This document shows, in pieces, positions 9,067 through 17,301 of a stretch of 64,000 bases of DNA (position 1 is its first letter; each line of letters opens with the position of its first letter). The translations under genes and the position numbers were made by a program. Where the stretch lies: contig NZ_BOPC01000004.1 in the NCBI RefSeq assembly GCF_016863555.1, forward strand, positions 124,001 through 188,000. The letters are read 5' to 3'. The notes beneath the pieces were generated by a model. The model was not told the origin of the DNA, did not search any database, and was given only the letters and a program-made list of their open reading frames with translations. Source of the stretch: Micromonospora qiuiae. GTDB lineage: Bacteria; Actinomycetota; Actinomycetes; Mycobacteriales; Micromonosporaceae.

Positions 9067-11232
9067 TCAGTGCAGCGGGCGGCCCCGCACATCCGGTACG
9101 CCGGACTTGCGGTGGAAGTAGGCGTTGATCTGGTCGCACCACTCCTGGGCGCAGCGGAGCTGCTCGGCCAGGCGCTCGCTGACCCGGGCGTGCACGGCCG
9201 GGTCGACCAGCCCGGCCAGCGACTCCCACCGGCGGCTCATCTCGATCACCTCCGCCAGCCCCGCGAAGTGGGTGTCGTAGATGTGCTGGATCACCGTGCT
9301 GCCGCTGTGCAGCACGTGGTCGTAGGGCACGTGGTGGAAGAAGAGCAGCAGCTCGTCGGGGCACCGATCCAGCGACTCGTACACCTGTGACCAGGGTGGC
9401 GGATACTGGCCGGTGAAGCCGGTGCCGGTGGCGCGGGTACGATCCACGCCCACCCCGTCGCGGTCGGCGAAGTGGTACGTGCCCCACGGGGTGTACTCGT
9501 ACCCGTCCACGTCGGGCCCGTAGTGGTGGCCGGGCCGGACCATGAAGCCCACGCCCAGCGGGGCGGTGTACCGCTCGTAGGTGCGCCACGAGTCGTCCAT
9601 CACCTCGTGCAGCGTCCGCCGCAGCATCTCGGGGTCGGCCGAACGCGCCGGGTCGAAGGTCAGGTCGATCCACTCATCGAGCACCGCCTCCGGGGCCAGC
9701 GCCGGGTCCCAGGCGAGCCGGCCGAAGGCGTACAGGTTGGCCTGGGCCAGCGGGTGCCCGGTCCAGAACCGGTCGTCGCCCACGTTGGAGACCGCGACCA
9801 GGTCGCCGCCGTCGGCGGCCACGTCGGCCACCGACCGGCCGCCCTCGCCCCACGGGCGGTACCGCAGCACCTCGCTCCACCACGGGGCCAGGTAGCAGAC
9901 ATGCCGCTGCTGGCCGGTGTACTCCTGGGTCACCTGGAACTCCACCGCCAGCCGGGTGCCCGGCATCGCCGCGATCACCGGGGAGACCGGCTCGCGCACC
10001 TGGAAGTCCATCGGACCGTGCTTGACCTGCACGAACACGTTGTCCCGGAACCGGCCGTCGAGCGGGGCGAAGTGGTCGAAGGCGGCCCGGGCGCGGTCGG
10101 TCGAGCGGTCCCGCCAGTCCTGCCGGTGGTTGTAGACGAAGGCCCGCCAGTGCACCACGCCGCCGTACGGCGCCAGCGCCTCGGCCAGCAGGTTCGCCCC
10201 GTCTGCGTGGTCGCGGCCGTAGCTGAACGGCCCGGGCTGCCCCTCCGAGTCGGCCTTCACCACATAGCCGCCGAAATCCGGGATGCGGGCGTACACCCGC
10301 CGGGTGGTCTCGGCCCACCAGGTGCGCACCGCCTCGTCGAGCGGGTCGGCGGTGGCCAGTCCGGCGAGGACGACCGGCGCGGCGAAGGTGACCGAGAGGT
10401 GCACCCGGATGCCGTACGGCCGCAGATCGTCGGCGATCTCGGCGACGTCGTCGAGCCGGTCGGTCAGCAGCCGCGCCTCGGTGGCGTGCACGTTGACGTT
10501 GTTCACCGCCACCGCGTTGACGCCGCACGCCGCCAGCAGCCGCGCGTACGCCCGCACCCGGGCGCGGTCGCGCCGGGGTCGCCCGTCGCGCCAGAAGATC
10601 GAACCGCCAGCGTAGCCGCGTTCGACCTGCCCCATCACCGGATGCTCGTCGACGTTGTCCCAGTGGTCGAGCATCCGCCGGCTCAGCGCCGGGCGGTGCA
10701 CCCGCACCGGGCACTCGGGGCCGAAGGCCGTGTCGCCGAGGCGGACCACCTCGAACAGTCCGTAGAGGAGCCCGGCGGGCGCGTCGGCCAGCACCACGGT
10801 TACCTGGCCGTGACGGGCCAGCGCGAACCCTTCGGCACCGAGCGCCCCGGCGAGGTCGACGTGCGCCGCGCGGACAGCAGCGAGGTCGACGTGCGCCGCG
10901 TGGACAGCAGCGAGGTCGGCGCCGGACGCCGCGGTGGCGTCGGGTGCGTCGCCGGGCCGGCGGTCGGCCTCCGGCAGCGCCGGGATCAGGGCGAGCACCA
11001 GGTCGGCCGGCCGAGCGCCGGGCTCGTCGGTCGCCCGCCGGACAGTGCCGCCGTGTCCGGCGCAGGCCCGCTCGACCTCACCGACCACCGTGTCGACGAG
11101 CTTCCCGTCGCCGGCCACGAGGGTGTGCCGGGAACCGACGGCGCGGAACGCCTCCGGCGGCAGCCAGGCAGGGTGTACGTCGGGAGCGGGCTCGGGCGTG
11201 GGCACAGGCATTCGGCGGCGATGGCCTCGCAT
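9067..11232 (-). CDS. aguA: Alpha-glucuronidase, GH67
   Basis: GH67 enzymes remove 4-O-methyl-glucuronic acid from the ends of xylo-oligosaccharides. Family motifs are strong: LDHWDNVDEHP, VERGYAGGSIFWRDG, NNVNVHATE, FGGYVVKADSEGQPGPF with the catalytic acid glutamate, GGVVHWRAFVYN, DNVFVQVKHGPMDFQVREP with the paired Asp/Glu, and EFQVTQEYTGQQ. There is no signal peptide, so it is probably cytoplasmic and acts on imported oligosaccharides. Length (721) fits the family. The ATG at 11232 sits seven bases after a good -10 box, suggesting a leaderless transcript; an in-frame ATG at 11211 is the alternative. It is convergent with the amt gene. Confidence 0.93.
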   Translation of the reverse strand: MRGHRRRMPVPTPEPAPDVHPAWLPPEAFRAVGSRHTLVAGDGKLVDTVVGEVERACAGHGGTVRRATDEPGARPADLVLALIPALPEADRRPGDAPDATAASGADLAAVHAAHVDLAAVRAAHVDLAGALGAEGFALARHGQVTVVLADAPAGLLYGLFEVVRLGDTAFGPECPVRVHRPALSRRMLDHWDNVDEHPVMGQVERGYAGGSIFWRDGRPRRDRARVRAYARLLAACGVNAVAVNNVNVHATEARLLTDRLDDVAEIADDLRPYGIRVHLSVTFAAPVVLAGLATADPLDEAVRTWWAETTRRVYARIPDFGGYVVKADSEGQPGPFSYGRDHADGANLLAEALAPYGGVVHWRAFVYNHRQDWRDRSTDRARAAFDHFAPLDGRFRDNVFVQVKHGPMDFQVREPVSPVIAAMPGTRLAVEFQVTQEYTGQQRHVCYLAPWWSEVLRYRPWGEGGRSVADVAADGGDLVAVSNVGDDRFWTGHPLAQANLYAFGRLAWDPALAPEAVLDEWIDLTFDPARSADPEMLRRTLHEVMDDSWRTYERYTAPLGVGFMVRPGHHYGPDVDGYEYTPWGTYHFADRDGVGVDRTRATGTGFTGQYPPPWSQVYESLDRCPDELLLFFHHVPYDHVLHSGSTVIQHIYDTHFAGLAEVIEMSRRWESLAGLVDPAVHARVSERLAEQLRCAQEWCDQINAYFHRKSGVPDVRGRPLH
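10851..10920. repeat. 30-base tandem repeat inside the GH67 gene
   Basis: Two and one third copies of a 30-base unit lie at 10851-10880, 10881-10910 (one base different) and 10911-10920. They encode the in-frame peptide repeat AAVRAAHVDL on the minus strand, in the variable N-terminal part of the enzyme before the catalytic core. The unit length keeps the frame. Confidence 0.8.
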
Positions 11233-11239
11233 TGCGCAG

Positions 11240-11267
11240 ATCGTAATGATTGCGTCGAATCCGTCAA
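11240..11267 (-). promoter_or_regulatory. Predicted promoter of the GH67 gene, possibly leaderless
   Basis: Read on the minus strand, a -35 box TTGACG (11267-11262) and a -10 box TACGAT (11245-11240) are separated by 16 bases. The ATG of the GH67 gene at 11232 begins eight bases after the -10 box, where transcription should start. This would give a leaderless mRNA, which is common in actinobacteria. Confidence 0.5.
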
Positions 11268-11386
11268 GGTGCTTCCGGAAGTCACGCCCCGGCCCCTTCC
11301 CGCGCTGTCGCGGCGCCGGGTCGGCCGTTTACCGGTCACTTTTCCCGGGTAGACGCCCGACCCGTGGCGAGAAAGGGGCCGGCGAG

Positions 11387-11776
11387 GTGAACGACGACCA
11401 GTTCATCGACTCCGTGGCGCACCGAACGGGCGCGTCGGCCGAGCAGGCCGCCGCCATCGCGCGGGCCACGCTGACCACCCTCGCGGAGCGGATCGACGGC
11501 GGCGAGGCGCGCGACCTCGCCACCCGGCTGCCCGAGGCGCTGCGGGCGTACGCCTTCGCTCCCGATGAGACCGCCGAGCCGTTCGGGCTCGACGTGTTCG
11601 TGCAGCGGGTCGGCGGGCGGGCCGATGTCGAACCCGACCTGGCGCAGGCCGGCATCCGGGCAGTCTTCGACACGATCCGCGACACCATCGATGCGCGCGA
11701 CTACGACGACGTCATCGCGCAACTGCCCGCCGAGCTGTGGCAGGTGGCCAACCCGGCCCCGCCGTACGACCGGTAA
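11387..11776 (+). CDS. DUF2267 domain protein
   Basis: A small soluble protein of 129 residues made almost entirely of a DUF2267 domain. The pattern is FIDSVAHRTGASAEQAA, then AIARATLTTLAERIDGGEA and DLATRLPEALRAYAF, and a second half DTIRDTIDARDYDDVIAQLP in the same style, which fits the family's repeated helical unit. Its biochemical function is unknown. The GTG start at 11387 has AAAGGGG eight bases upstream. It is divergent from the GH67 gene and convergent with the roadblock gene, so it is likely its own transcript. Confidence 0.8.
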   Translation: MNDDQFIDSVAHRTGASAEQAAAIARATLTTLAERIDGGEARDLATRLPEALRAYAFAPDETAEPFGLDVFVQRVGGRADVEPDLAQAGIRAVFDTIRDTIDARDYDDVIAQLPAELWQVANPAPPYDR

Positions 11777-11788
11777 GGCAACCCGGAG

Positions 11789-12196
11789 CTACGAGACGGC
11801 CGGTTCCAGATACACCGGCAGGTGGTGCCCGGCCTTTGCGACGAACATGGCCACCTCGTACGCCATGTCCCCCACCTCGGCGTCACCGTCGATGCCGACG
11901 GCGAGGACCGCGCCGTTGCCGGTCGTGGCGTGGAACAGGAACGCCCGCGACATCTGCACGACGACCTGGTGCAACTCGCCGTCGCCGCACACCCGGGCGG
12001 CGGCCAGGCCGAGTGCCTGGAGGCCGCAGACCATGCTGGACAGCTGGCCGGCGAGCTCGTCGTCGATGCCACGGGACGCCCCCAGCAGGAGCCCGTCCGG
12101 CGAGAGCACCACCGCGAACTGCGCACCCGGTACCCGGCCGACGATGTCGTCGAGCGCCCGACCGAGGTTGTCGGCGGTGGCCACAGCAGGGGTCAT
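11789..12196 (-). CDS. Roadblock/LC7 domain protein
   Basis: A 135-residue protein of the roadblock/LC7 (MglB-like) fold. The region LGRALDDIVGRVPGAQFAVVLSPDGLLLGASRGID matches in spaced parts (for example VPGAQFAVVLSPDGLLL), followed by DELAGQLSSMVCGLQALG and a final beta-strand. Such proteins regulate small GTPases or act as scaffolds. The ATG at 12196 has GGAGAGGA seven bases before it; an upstream in-frame ATG at 12253 would overlap the preceding gene and has weaker support. In this window it is the last gene of an hsp70-luxR-roadblock arm opposite two dynamin-like GTPases, so a link to GTPase control is tempting but inferred. Confidence 0.85.
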   Translation of the reverse strand: MTPAVATADNLGRALDDIVGRVPGAQFAVVLSPDGLLLGASRGIDDELAGQLSSMVCGLQALGLAAARVCGDGELHQVVVQMSRAFLFHATTGNGAVLAVGIDGDAEVGDMAYEVAMFVAKAGHHLPVYLEPAVS

Positions 12197-12249
12197 GGAG
12201 TTGTCCTCTCCGATCGGCGGTACTGACGACTGCGGAATGCTCTCGCGGC

Positions 12250-14787
12250 TCACGTGCCGCCCCGTCGCGGCCAGGGCTGCCCGGTCGGGGCGGCGGACCG
12301 GTCGGCCAGGATGGTGCGCAGCAGGGCCAGCAGCTCGGGGCGGTTGGCGCAGTTGAGCCGGGAGCGCATCCGGGCCACGTGGTGCTCGACCGTCTTGGCC
12401 GAGATGAACAACCGGTCGCCGATCTCCCGGTAGGTCAGCCCGGTGACCATCAGCTCGGCCACCTCCCGCTCCCGGTCGCTGAGTCGCTGGCCGGCGGCGC
12501 CGGGCGGTGGCGTGCCGGTCCGGTCACCCCACCCGGCCTGGAGCGTGCGCGCGCAATCCAGCAGCGTCGTCATTGCCCGGCGGTCTGCGGTGCGGATGGC
12601 GGCCTGTCCGGCCAGTCGGGCGCCGTCCCAGCACAGGCCGATGTCGTACAGGCCGCGCGCGGCGGTCTCCACCCGGGCCGGGTCGACCATGCCGCGCAGC
12701 ACCTCCACCCAGCACGCCGCGGCACCGGCCACCACCGCGCCGTAGCGGCTGTGTCCGGCGGCGGCGGTCAGGGCGGCCACATGGTCGTCGGCGGTGGCCG
12801 GGTCCTCGGTGAGGATCGCGGCGTGCAGCCCGCTCCAGTGCAGCGGTGTGCGCCACAGCGGCGGGTCGTCGAGCCGCCCGAGCAGGAGCCGAGCGGCCCG
12901 CAGGTACGGCTGCAGGCGGCCCAGGTCGCCCAGCCGGGCACCGGCGATGGCCAGTTCGCCGAGCGGAAGAAGGGTGAACAGGTCGACCGGGTGGCGGACC
13001 AGCGCCTCCAGCGCGGGCACCCAGCCGCGCCGCAGCGCGCCGAGGTCGCTGGTACGCCGGGCGATGCCCAGATTCAGTCCCACGGCGAACAGGTCGTCGC
13101 GGGACTCCAGCGGGCCACCGGCGGTCACCGCCGCGAGCTGTTCGGCGGCGGCTGCCGTGCGGCCCCGCACCATGAGGATCCAGGCCCGCAGCAGCCGGTG
13201 TCGAGGAGCCAGCAGCGGACCACCGAGACCGCTGGTCAAGGCCCGGTCGAGAAGCCGCTCGGCGATGTCCAGCTCACCGCAGTGCAGCGCGGTGAGGGCA
13301 GCCAGGGCGGCCGGGCTGTCCGGCAGCAACACCGCCCGACCGTCGGGTTCCAGCAGCGCGGCGGCCTGCACGAGCGTGGACAGGGCGTCGGCCGCGGGGC
13401 CGTCGACGCTGTGGCGTACCCCGTCGGCCATCAGCCGGGCGGCGCTGGCGTGCAGCGTCGGCGGCTCGTCCCGGTCGGCGCGGTTCGGTTCGGTCCGCTC
13501 GGCGGGGCAGGCGGTGGCAAGTGCGCCGAGGGCGGCGAAGGCGGCGGCCGAGGCCCGGCCGGACCACTGGTACAGCTCTACGCTGCGGTCGGCCTGGCCA
13601 CGGTGGGCCAGGGCGGTCGCGGCGACGACCGCAGCTTCCACCCGCTGCGCCGACGAGGCCGTGGTGAGTAGTCGGCCGGACAGCCGCAACGCCAGGTCGA
13701 GGTCGCCGGCGAGGGCCGCCGCCGCGGCCTGCCGGGCGACGGCGGGCCGACCACCGGACGCCGCCATGGCGAACAGCCGTGCCGCGAGCGCCGGCTCCGC
13801 CGCCAGGGCCTCCTCCGCCGCCGCTTCCAGCGTGGCGGCCGGGCAGTCGCCGGCCACCCCGGCGGCGAGCAGCGAGCGGACCAGGGGCAGCACCGATGCG
13901 CCGTGAGCCAACCGCAGTTGGGTGAACCGGCGCCAGAGGGCGGTGCGGTCGGTGGCCGGGCTCAGCAGGGTCACCGCACGCGCGACGATCGGGGTGAGCT
14001 GGCCGTCCGCGCCCACCAGGCCGGCTGCCCGGGTCTCGGCGAGCAGCGCGTCGATTTCCGCCGATTCGCGGCCGAGCAGGGCACACAGCTCGTCGACCGG
14101 CAACGGCACATCGGCGGCCAGGGCGATCAGCAGCCGCCGGGCATCGGGGGCCAGATCCTCCAGGTCGGCACCGAACCGCAGCAGCACCTGGTGCGGCGGC
14201 TCGGTTGGCGGGCCGGCAGCGGGCTCGTGCTCGCGCACTTCTCGGACCAGCCACTCGACGTGGCGGGGCACACCGCCGGTCTGGGTGTGCACGAAGTCGA
14301 CCACGTCGGGGTGCCGGCCGAGCCGGGTCGTGGCGGCGAGGTAGGCGGCGGTGCGGGCGCGGGTGAACGGGGTGAGCGGGATCAGGCGCCCGTCCCGGCG
14401 CAGCGCCTCGGTGAGCGCGACCAGACCCGCCGGTCGGGGCCACGGCCGGTAACTGACCGCGAGCCGGTGCCGTCGACCGGCCACCAGCGCGTGCAGGGTG
14501 CGCAGCCGGGCGTCGTCGAGCAGGTGCGCGTCGTCGACCAGGAGCACCGCGTCCGCGTCGAGGGCAGCCCCGTCGGTGGGCACGTCGGTGTGGACGACGA
14601 CCCCGGCGCGGCGGTAATGCCCGGCCAACTCGTGCAGGTACGTGGTGCGGCCGTGACCGCCGGGACCGGTCACACCCAGCGCCAGCGGGACCGCCGGGTC
14701 GGCTGCGACCGCGTCGAGCAGCGCGCGCGGCTCGGCCTCGATCATCAGGGGACTTTCGGACGCACTGATCGTGGTCATGGGGGTCAT
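12250..14787 (-). CDS. Large LuxR-family regulator with AAA-type ATPase region (IniR-like)
   Basis: An 845-residue regulator with an N-terminal nucleotide-binding region, a long helical middle and a C-terminal LuxR helix-turn-helix (LSDREREVAELMVTGLTY, then REIGDRLFISAKTVEHHV). The Walker A motif is GPGGHGRTT at residues 41-49, with arginine where lysine is normal; Walker B is VLLVDDAHLL at 81-90. In mycobacteria a protein of about this size and type, IniR, is encoded beside iniBAC and controls it. Here the gene lies in the arm opposite iniB-iniA-iniC homologues, so it is a good candidate for their regulator. It overlaps the hsp70-like gene by four bases (ATGA), indicating coupled translation. 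Confidence 0.87.
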   Translation of the reverse strand: MTPMTTISASESPLMIEAEPRALLDAVAADPAVPLALGVTGPGGHGRTTYLHELAGHYRRAGVVVHTDVPTDGAALDADAVLLVDDAHLLDDARLRTLHALVAGRRHRLAVSYRPWPRPAGLVALTEALRRDGRLIPLTPFTRARTAAYLAATTRLGRHPDVVDFVHTQTGGVPRHVEWLVREVREHEPAAGPPTEPPHQVLLRFGADLEDLAPDARRLLIALAADVPLPVDELCALLGRESAEIDALLAETRAAGLVGADGQLTPIVARAVTLLSPATDRTALWRRFTQLRLAHGASVLPLVRSLLAAGVAGDCPAATLEAAAEEALAAEPALAARLFAMAASGGRPAVARQAAAAALAGDLDLALRLSGRLLTTASSAQRVEAAVVAATALAHRGQADRSVELYQWSGRASAAAFAALGALATACPAERTEPNRADRDEPPTLHASAARLMADGVRHSVDGPAADALSTLVQAAALLEPDGRAVLLPDSPAALAALTALHCGELDIAERLLDRALTSGLGGPLLAPRHRLLRAWILMVRGRTAAAAEQLAAVTAGGPLESRDDLFAVGLNLGIARRTSDLGALRRGWVPALEALVRHPVDLFTLLPLGELAIAGARLGDLGRLQPYLRAARLLLGRLDDPPLWRTPLHWSGLHAAILTEDPATADDHVAALTAAAGHSRYGAVVAGAAACWVEVLRGMVDPARVETAARGLYDIGLCWDGARLAGQAAIRTADRRAMTTLLDCARTLQAGWGDRTGTPPPGAAGQRLSDREREVAELMVTGLTYREIGDRLFISAKTVEHHVARMRSRLNCANRPELLALLRTILADRSAAPTGQPWPRRGGT

Positions 14788-16034
14788 CCTTCGCGCCCTC
14801 TGCTGCGAGCCAGCCTGCGGCGAGACTTCGGCAGGTCCAGCGGGGTGAATCGGACTGGTGGGCGAGGCGGGGGCTCGTCACGCGGACGGTCGTCGCGCGG
14901 GGGTGGCTGCGGTGCGGCGGCGGCTCGGGCGACACCGGCGGCCACGGCGGGTGGCCCCGCCGGCAGCGGACGCGGCATCAGGATCTCGGCGGCGGCGACG
15001 GCCGCCCCGAGCGCGTCGGTCACCTGCGGATCGGGGGCCGTCTCGACGGAAAGCCCGGCGGCGGCGAGCAGCTCCGCGACCAGCGGGACCCGGCTGGCAC
15101 CGCCGGTGAGCAGGACGCCGTCGAGCCGGCTGGGCGTCAGGCCCGCGGCGTGCACGACGCACAGCAGCGACTCGACCGTGGCCCGCACGGCGGGGCGGAT
15201 CAGCTCCTCGAACTGCAACCTGGTCACCGGTACCCGCACCGGGCCGGTCGGCAGACACAGCTCCACGTCGGCCGTCGGGTCCACGGTCAACCGCTGTTTG
15301 GCCTGCTCACAGCTTATGGGCAGCGCGCGCAGCGTGGCGCGGGCCGCGGCGCCGGTGGCGGCGAGTTCGCGGGCGAGCACGATCCGCACGTGCTCGGCCA
15401 ACGCCTCGTCGAAGTAGGTGCCGCCGAGGCCGGGCAGCCCCTGCGGTACGCCGACCGTCTCGAACCGTCCCCGCGAGTTGCGGCGGACCAGCGCGGTTTC
15501 GAAGGTGGCACCGCCGAGGGCGTACACGGCGACCAGATCGCCTTCGACACCCCGCGCCGCGTGGCCTTCGGCCACGGTGATCGTACGGGGCAGCAGGGTC
15601 ACCTCGCCCACGCCGCGCTCCCACAGGGCGCGCCGCAGCAGCTCACGCCGGTGCCGGCCCCACCCTGCGGGATGGCTGAACACGATCGCCTCGGCCGTTG
15701 CGCCGGTTGCCTGGCGGACCCGCTCGACCACGTCGGCGGCGAGCAGCGCGACCAGTGTCTGCGGCGGGTACGGGACTCCGTGGAGCACCGCCTGCACGTC
15801 GTCGCCGACCCTGCTCAGTACATTCTGGACGGCGCAGTCCGCGTCACCTTCGTCACCAGGCGTGACGGCGCTCTCGGGCGACAGCAGGGCCGACAGCAGC
15901 CGGGCCGACGACAGCCGCGCCGACCCGGGCCCCAGCGCGACGACCTCGGGTCGGCCCCAACCACCGTCGCGGCGGTGGGCCACCGCCGCGACGACGCTGG
16001 TGTTGCCGATGTCGATCCCGAGGGCGTACGGCAT
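14784..16034 (-). CDS. Hsp70-like ATPase without substrate-binding domain
   Basis: The first 340 or so residues resemble the nucleotide-binding domain of DnaK/Hsp70. The phosphate-1 loop GIDIGNTSVVAAV is at residues 6-18, the phosphate-2 region reads VYALGGATFETALV (canonical DLGGGTFD is altered), and the adenosine motif is LLTGGASRVPLV. Instead of a substrate-binding domain there is a Pro/Arg-rich tail of about 70 residues ending RRRLARSRGREG. Total length is 416, against over 600 for DnaK, so a general chaperone role is unlikely. It is the first gene of the minus arm and shares its promoter region with the iniB-like gene. Confidence 0.85.
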   Translation of the reverse strand: MPYALGIDIGNTSVVAAVAHRRDGGWGRPEVVALGPGSARLSSARLLSALLSPESAVTPGDEGDADCAVQNVLSRVGDDVQAVLHGVPYPPQTLVALLAADVVERVRQATGATAEAIVFSHPAGWGRHRRELLRRALWERGVGEVTLLPRTITVAEGHAARGVEGDLVAVYALGGATFETALVRRNSRGRFETVGVPQGLPGLGGTYFDEALAEHVRIVLARELAATGAAARATLRALPISCEQAKQRLTVDPTADVELCLPTGPVRVPVTRLQFEELIRPAVRATVESLLCVVHAAGLTPSRLDGVLLTGGASRVPLVAELLAAAGLSVETAPDPQVTDALGAAVAAAEILMPRPLPAGPPAVAAGVARAAAAPQPPPRDDRPRDEPPPRPPVRFTPLDLPKSRRRLARSRGREG

Positions 16035-16331
16035 CTGCCTGCTTTCTTGATCGCTCGAGCGTCGGCGGTACTGATGGACGCCCGACCATACGGGGATGCC
16101 CCACGGGGATCCCGTACGGGCCCTACGTTCGTACCAGAGATCACCATCGCATCAGGAGCCCCAAATTCAGCCGATCCCCGCCCCCCAATCCCCCTAACGT
16201 ACGAGGGGACGCTGGTCCCTAACCGGGCGGGGCGGATTGCGGAATCACCCCCGATGACCACTGCCGCTCACCGACCGTAGCGTCGTCGGCGATCAGTGGT
16301 CACTGACCCATGACTGAGGAGAACCACCAAG
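16035..16331. promoter_or_regulatory. Divergent promoter region with repeats between hsp70-like and iniB-like genes
   Basis: This 297-base gap controls both arms. It contains a perfect palindrome CGCTCGAGCG at 16052-16061, close to the hsp70-like start. A direct repeat ACGGGGAT occurs at 16090-16097 and 16103-16110. A nine-base inverted repeat pairs TGACCACTG (16255-16263) with CAGTGGTCA (16294-16302), and the second arm overlaps a local palindrome TCAGTG-GT-CACTGA (16293-16306), about 26 bases before the iniB-like ATG. These are candidate operators for the neighbouring LuxR protein. A GAGGAG site precedes the plus-strand ATG. Confidence 0.5.
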
Positions 16332-17189
16332 ATGGACCAGACACTGCACGACTTCGTGCTCAACCTGCTCGTCGACGCCGACGCCCGCTCGGCTTTCGAC
16401 CTCGATCCGGAGAGCGCGCTGCGGGCTGCGGGGCTGAGTGACATCACGGCCGCCGACGTGCAGGACGTGGTGCCGCTGGTGATCGACTACGCGCCGGTGC
16501 ACGGGTTCACGTCGGCGGCTCCGGCAGCCCCTCAACTCGGCGTCGAGTCGCTGACCGGTGACAGCACCGACGTGATCGGGCAGTTGCAGAGCGTGGCCCA
16601 GCAGCTCGCGCCCGGCGGCTCCCAGTCGGGGGTGGACCTCAACGCGGGCTCGCTCGGCGCGCTCGCCGTGGATCCGTCGACGGTCACCCTCGGAGGGAAC
16701 GTGCTGCCCGGCGTCGGCCTGGGCGCGTCGCCCACCGGCGTCGGCGTGGGCCTCGACGGCGTGCACGACGTGGCGAACACCCTGGACGCGGGGGTTGGTG
16801 AGGCGATCGACCGCACCACCGGTCCGCGGATCGATGACGCGGTGGATTCGGTGGGTGACCCGGTGTCCGTCGTGGATGGTGCCGGATCCGGGCTGCTCGA
16901 CACCACGGCGGGCCTGCTGCCCAGTACCGCGAGCCACGCCGGTGACCTGGTCGGTTCGCTCGGGGTCGACGACACGCTGGGCGGGCTGGGCCTGCAGGAG
17001 ACGGCCGGCGGCGTGGTCGGGTCGCTGGACGTGCCGTCGACGGTGGGCGGGGTGACCAGCCAGGTGGACGGTCTGCTCTCCGGCGTCACGGGCGGCGCGA
17101 CGGGTGCGGTGACCGGTGACGCGACGGTCTCCGGCGAGGCGTCCACCTCGACCGGCGGTCTGCTGGGCCTGGGCGACGGCCTGTTCTAA
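16332..17189 (+). CDS. iniB: IniB N-terminal domain protein
   Basis: The first 60 residues form the helical domain seen at the start of mycobacterial IniB (LHDFVLNLLVDADARSAFDL, then PESALRAAGLSDITAADVQDVVPLVIDY). The remaining 220 residues are low-complexity, rich in Gly, Val, Asp, Ser and Thr, with recurrent GLL/GSL/GGV steps and no obvious transmembrane helix or signal peptide. This Gly-rich tail is also known for IniB. Function is not established; in mycobacteria the gene is induced by cell-wall inhibitors. Two dynamin-like genes follow on the same strand. The assignment rests on the N-terminal pattern, composition and gene order. Confidence 0.8.
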   Translation: MDQTLHDFVLNLLVDADARSAFDLDPESALRAAGLSDITAADVQDVVPLVIDYAPVHGFTSAAPAAPQLGVESLTGDSTDVIGQLQSVAQQLAPGGSQSGVDLNAGSLGALAVDPSTVTLGGNVLPGVGLGASPTGVGVGLDGVHDVANTLDAGVGEAIDRTTGPRIDDAVDSVGDPVSVVDGAGSGLLDTTAGLLPSTASHAGDLVGSLGVDDTLGGLGLQETAGGVVGSLDVPSTVGGVTSQVDGLLSGVTGGATGAVTGDATVSGEASTSTGGLLGLGDGLF

Positions 17190-17219
17190 AGCGTGCGCCG
17201 GTTCTGAAGCGCGCACCGG

Positions 17220-17255
17220 GGCGGAGATCGGACGGTAGTCGGCCCGATCTCCGCC
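17220..17255 (+). terminator. Hairpin between iniB-like and iniA-like genes
   Basis: A perfect 12-base-pair stem, GGCGGAGATCGG (17220-17231) with CCGATCTCCGCC (17244-17255), and a 12-base loop lies 30 bases after the iniB-like stop. It could terminate most transcripts after iniB, or protect the iniB message end, and so lower expression of the two GTPase genes relative to iniB. An A/T-rich stretch with TTGCGCAA follows before the next gene. Confidence 0.65.
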
Positions 17256-17301
17256 GTAACCGGCTCTTGATATTTGCGCAAAAATCAGCAAACTCGGTGC
17301 G

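Noticed and set aside
8090..9673. Minus-strand open frame of 527 codons spanning the amt end and GH67 end
   Set aside because: Composition is that of an antisense shadow, and it crosses two well-supported genes.
9472..11352. Plus-strand open frame of 626 codons over the GH67 gene
   Set aside because: Translation is low-complexity and Arg/Val/Gly-rich with no domain; the minus strand carries all GH67 motifs.
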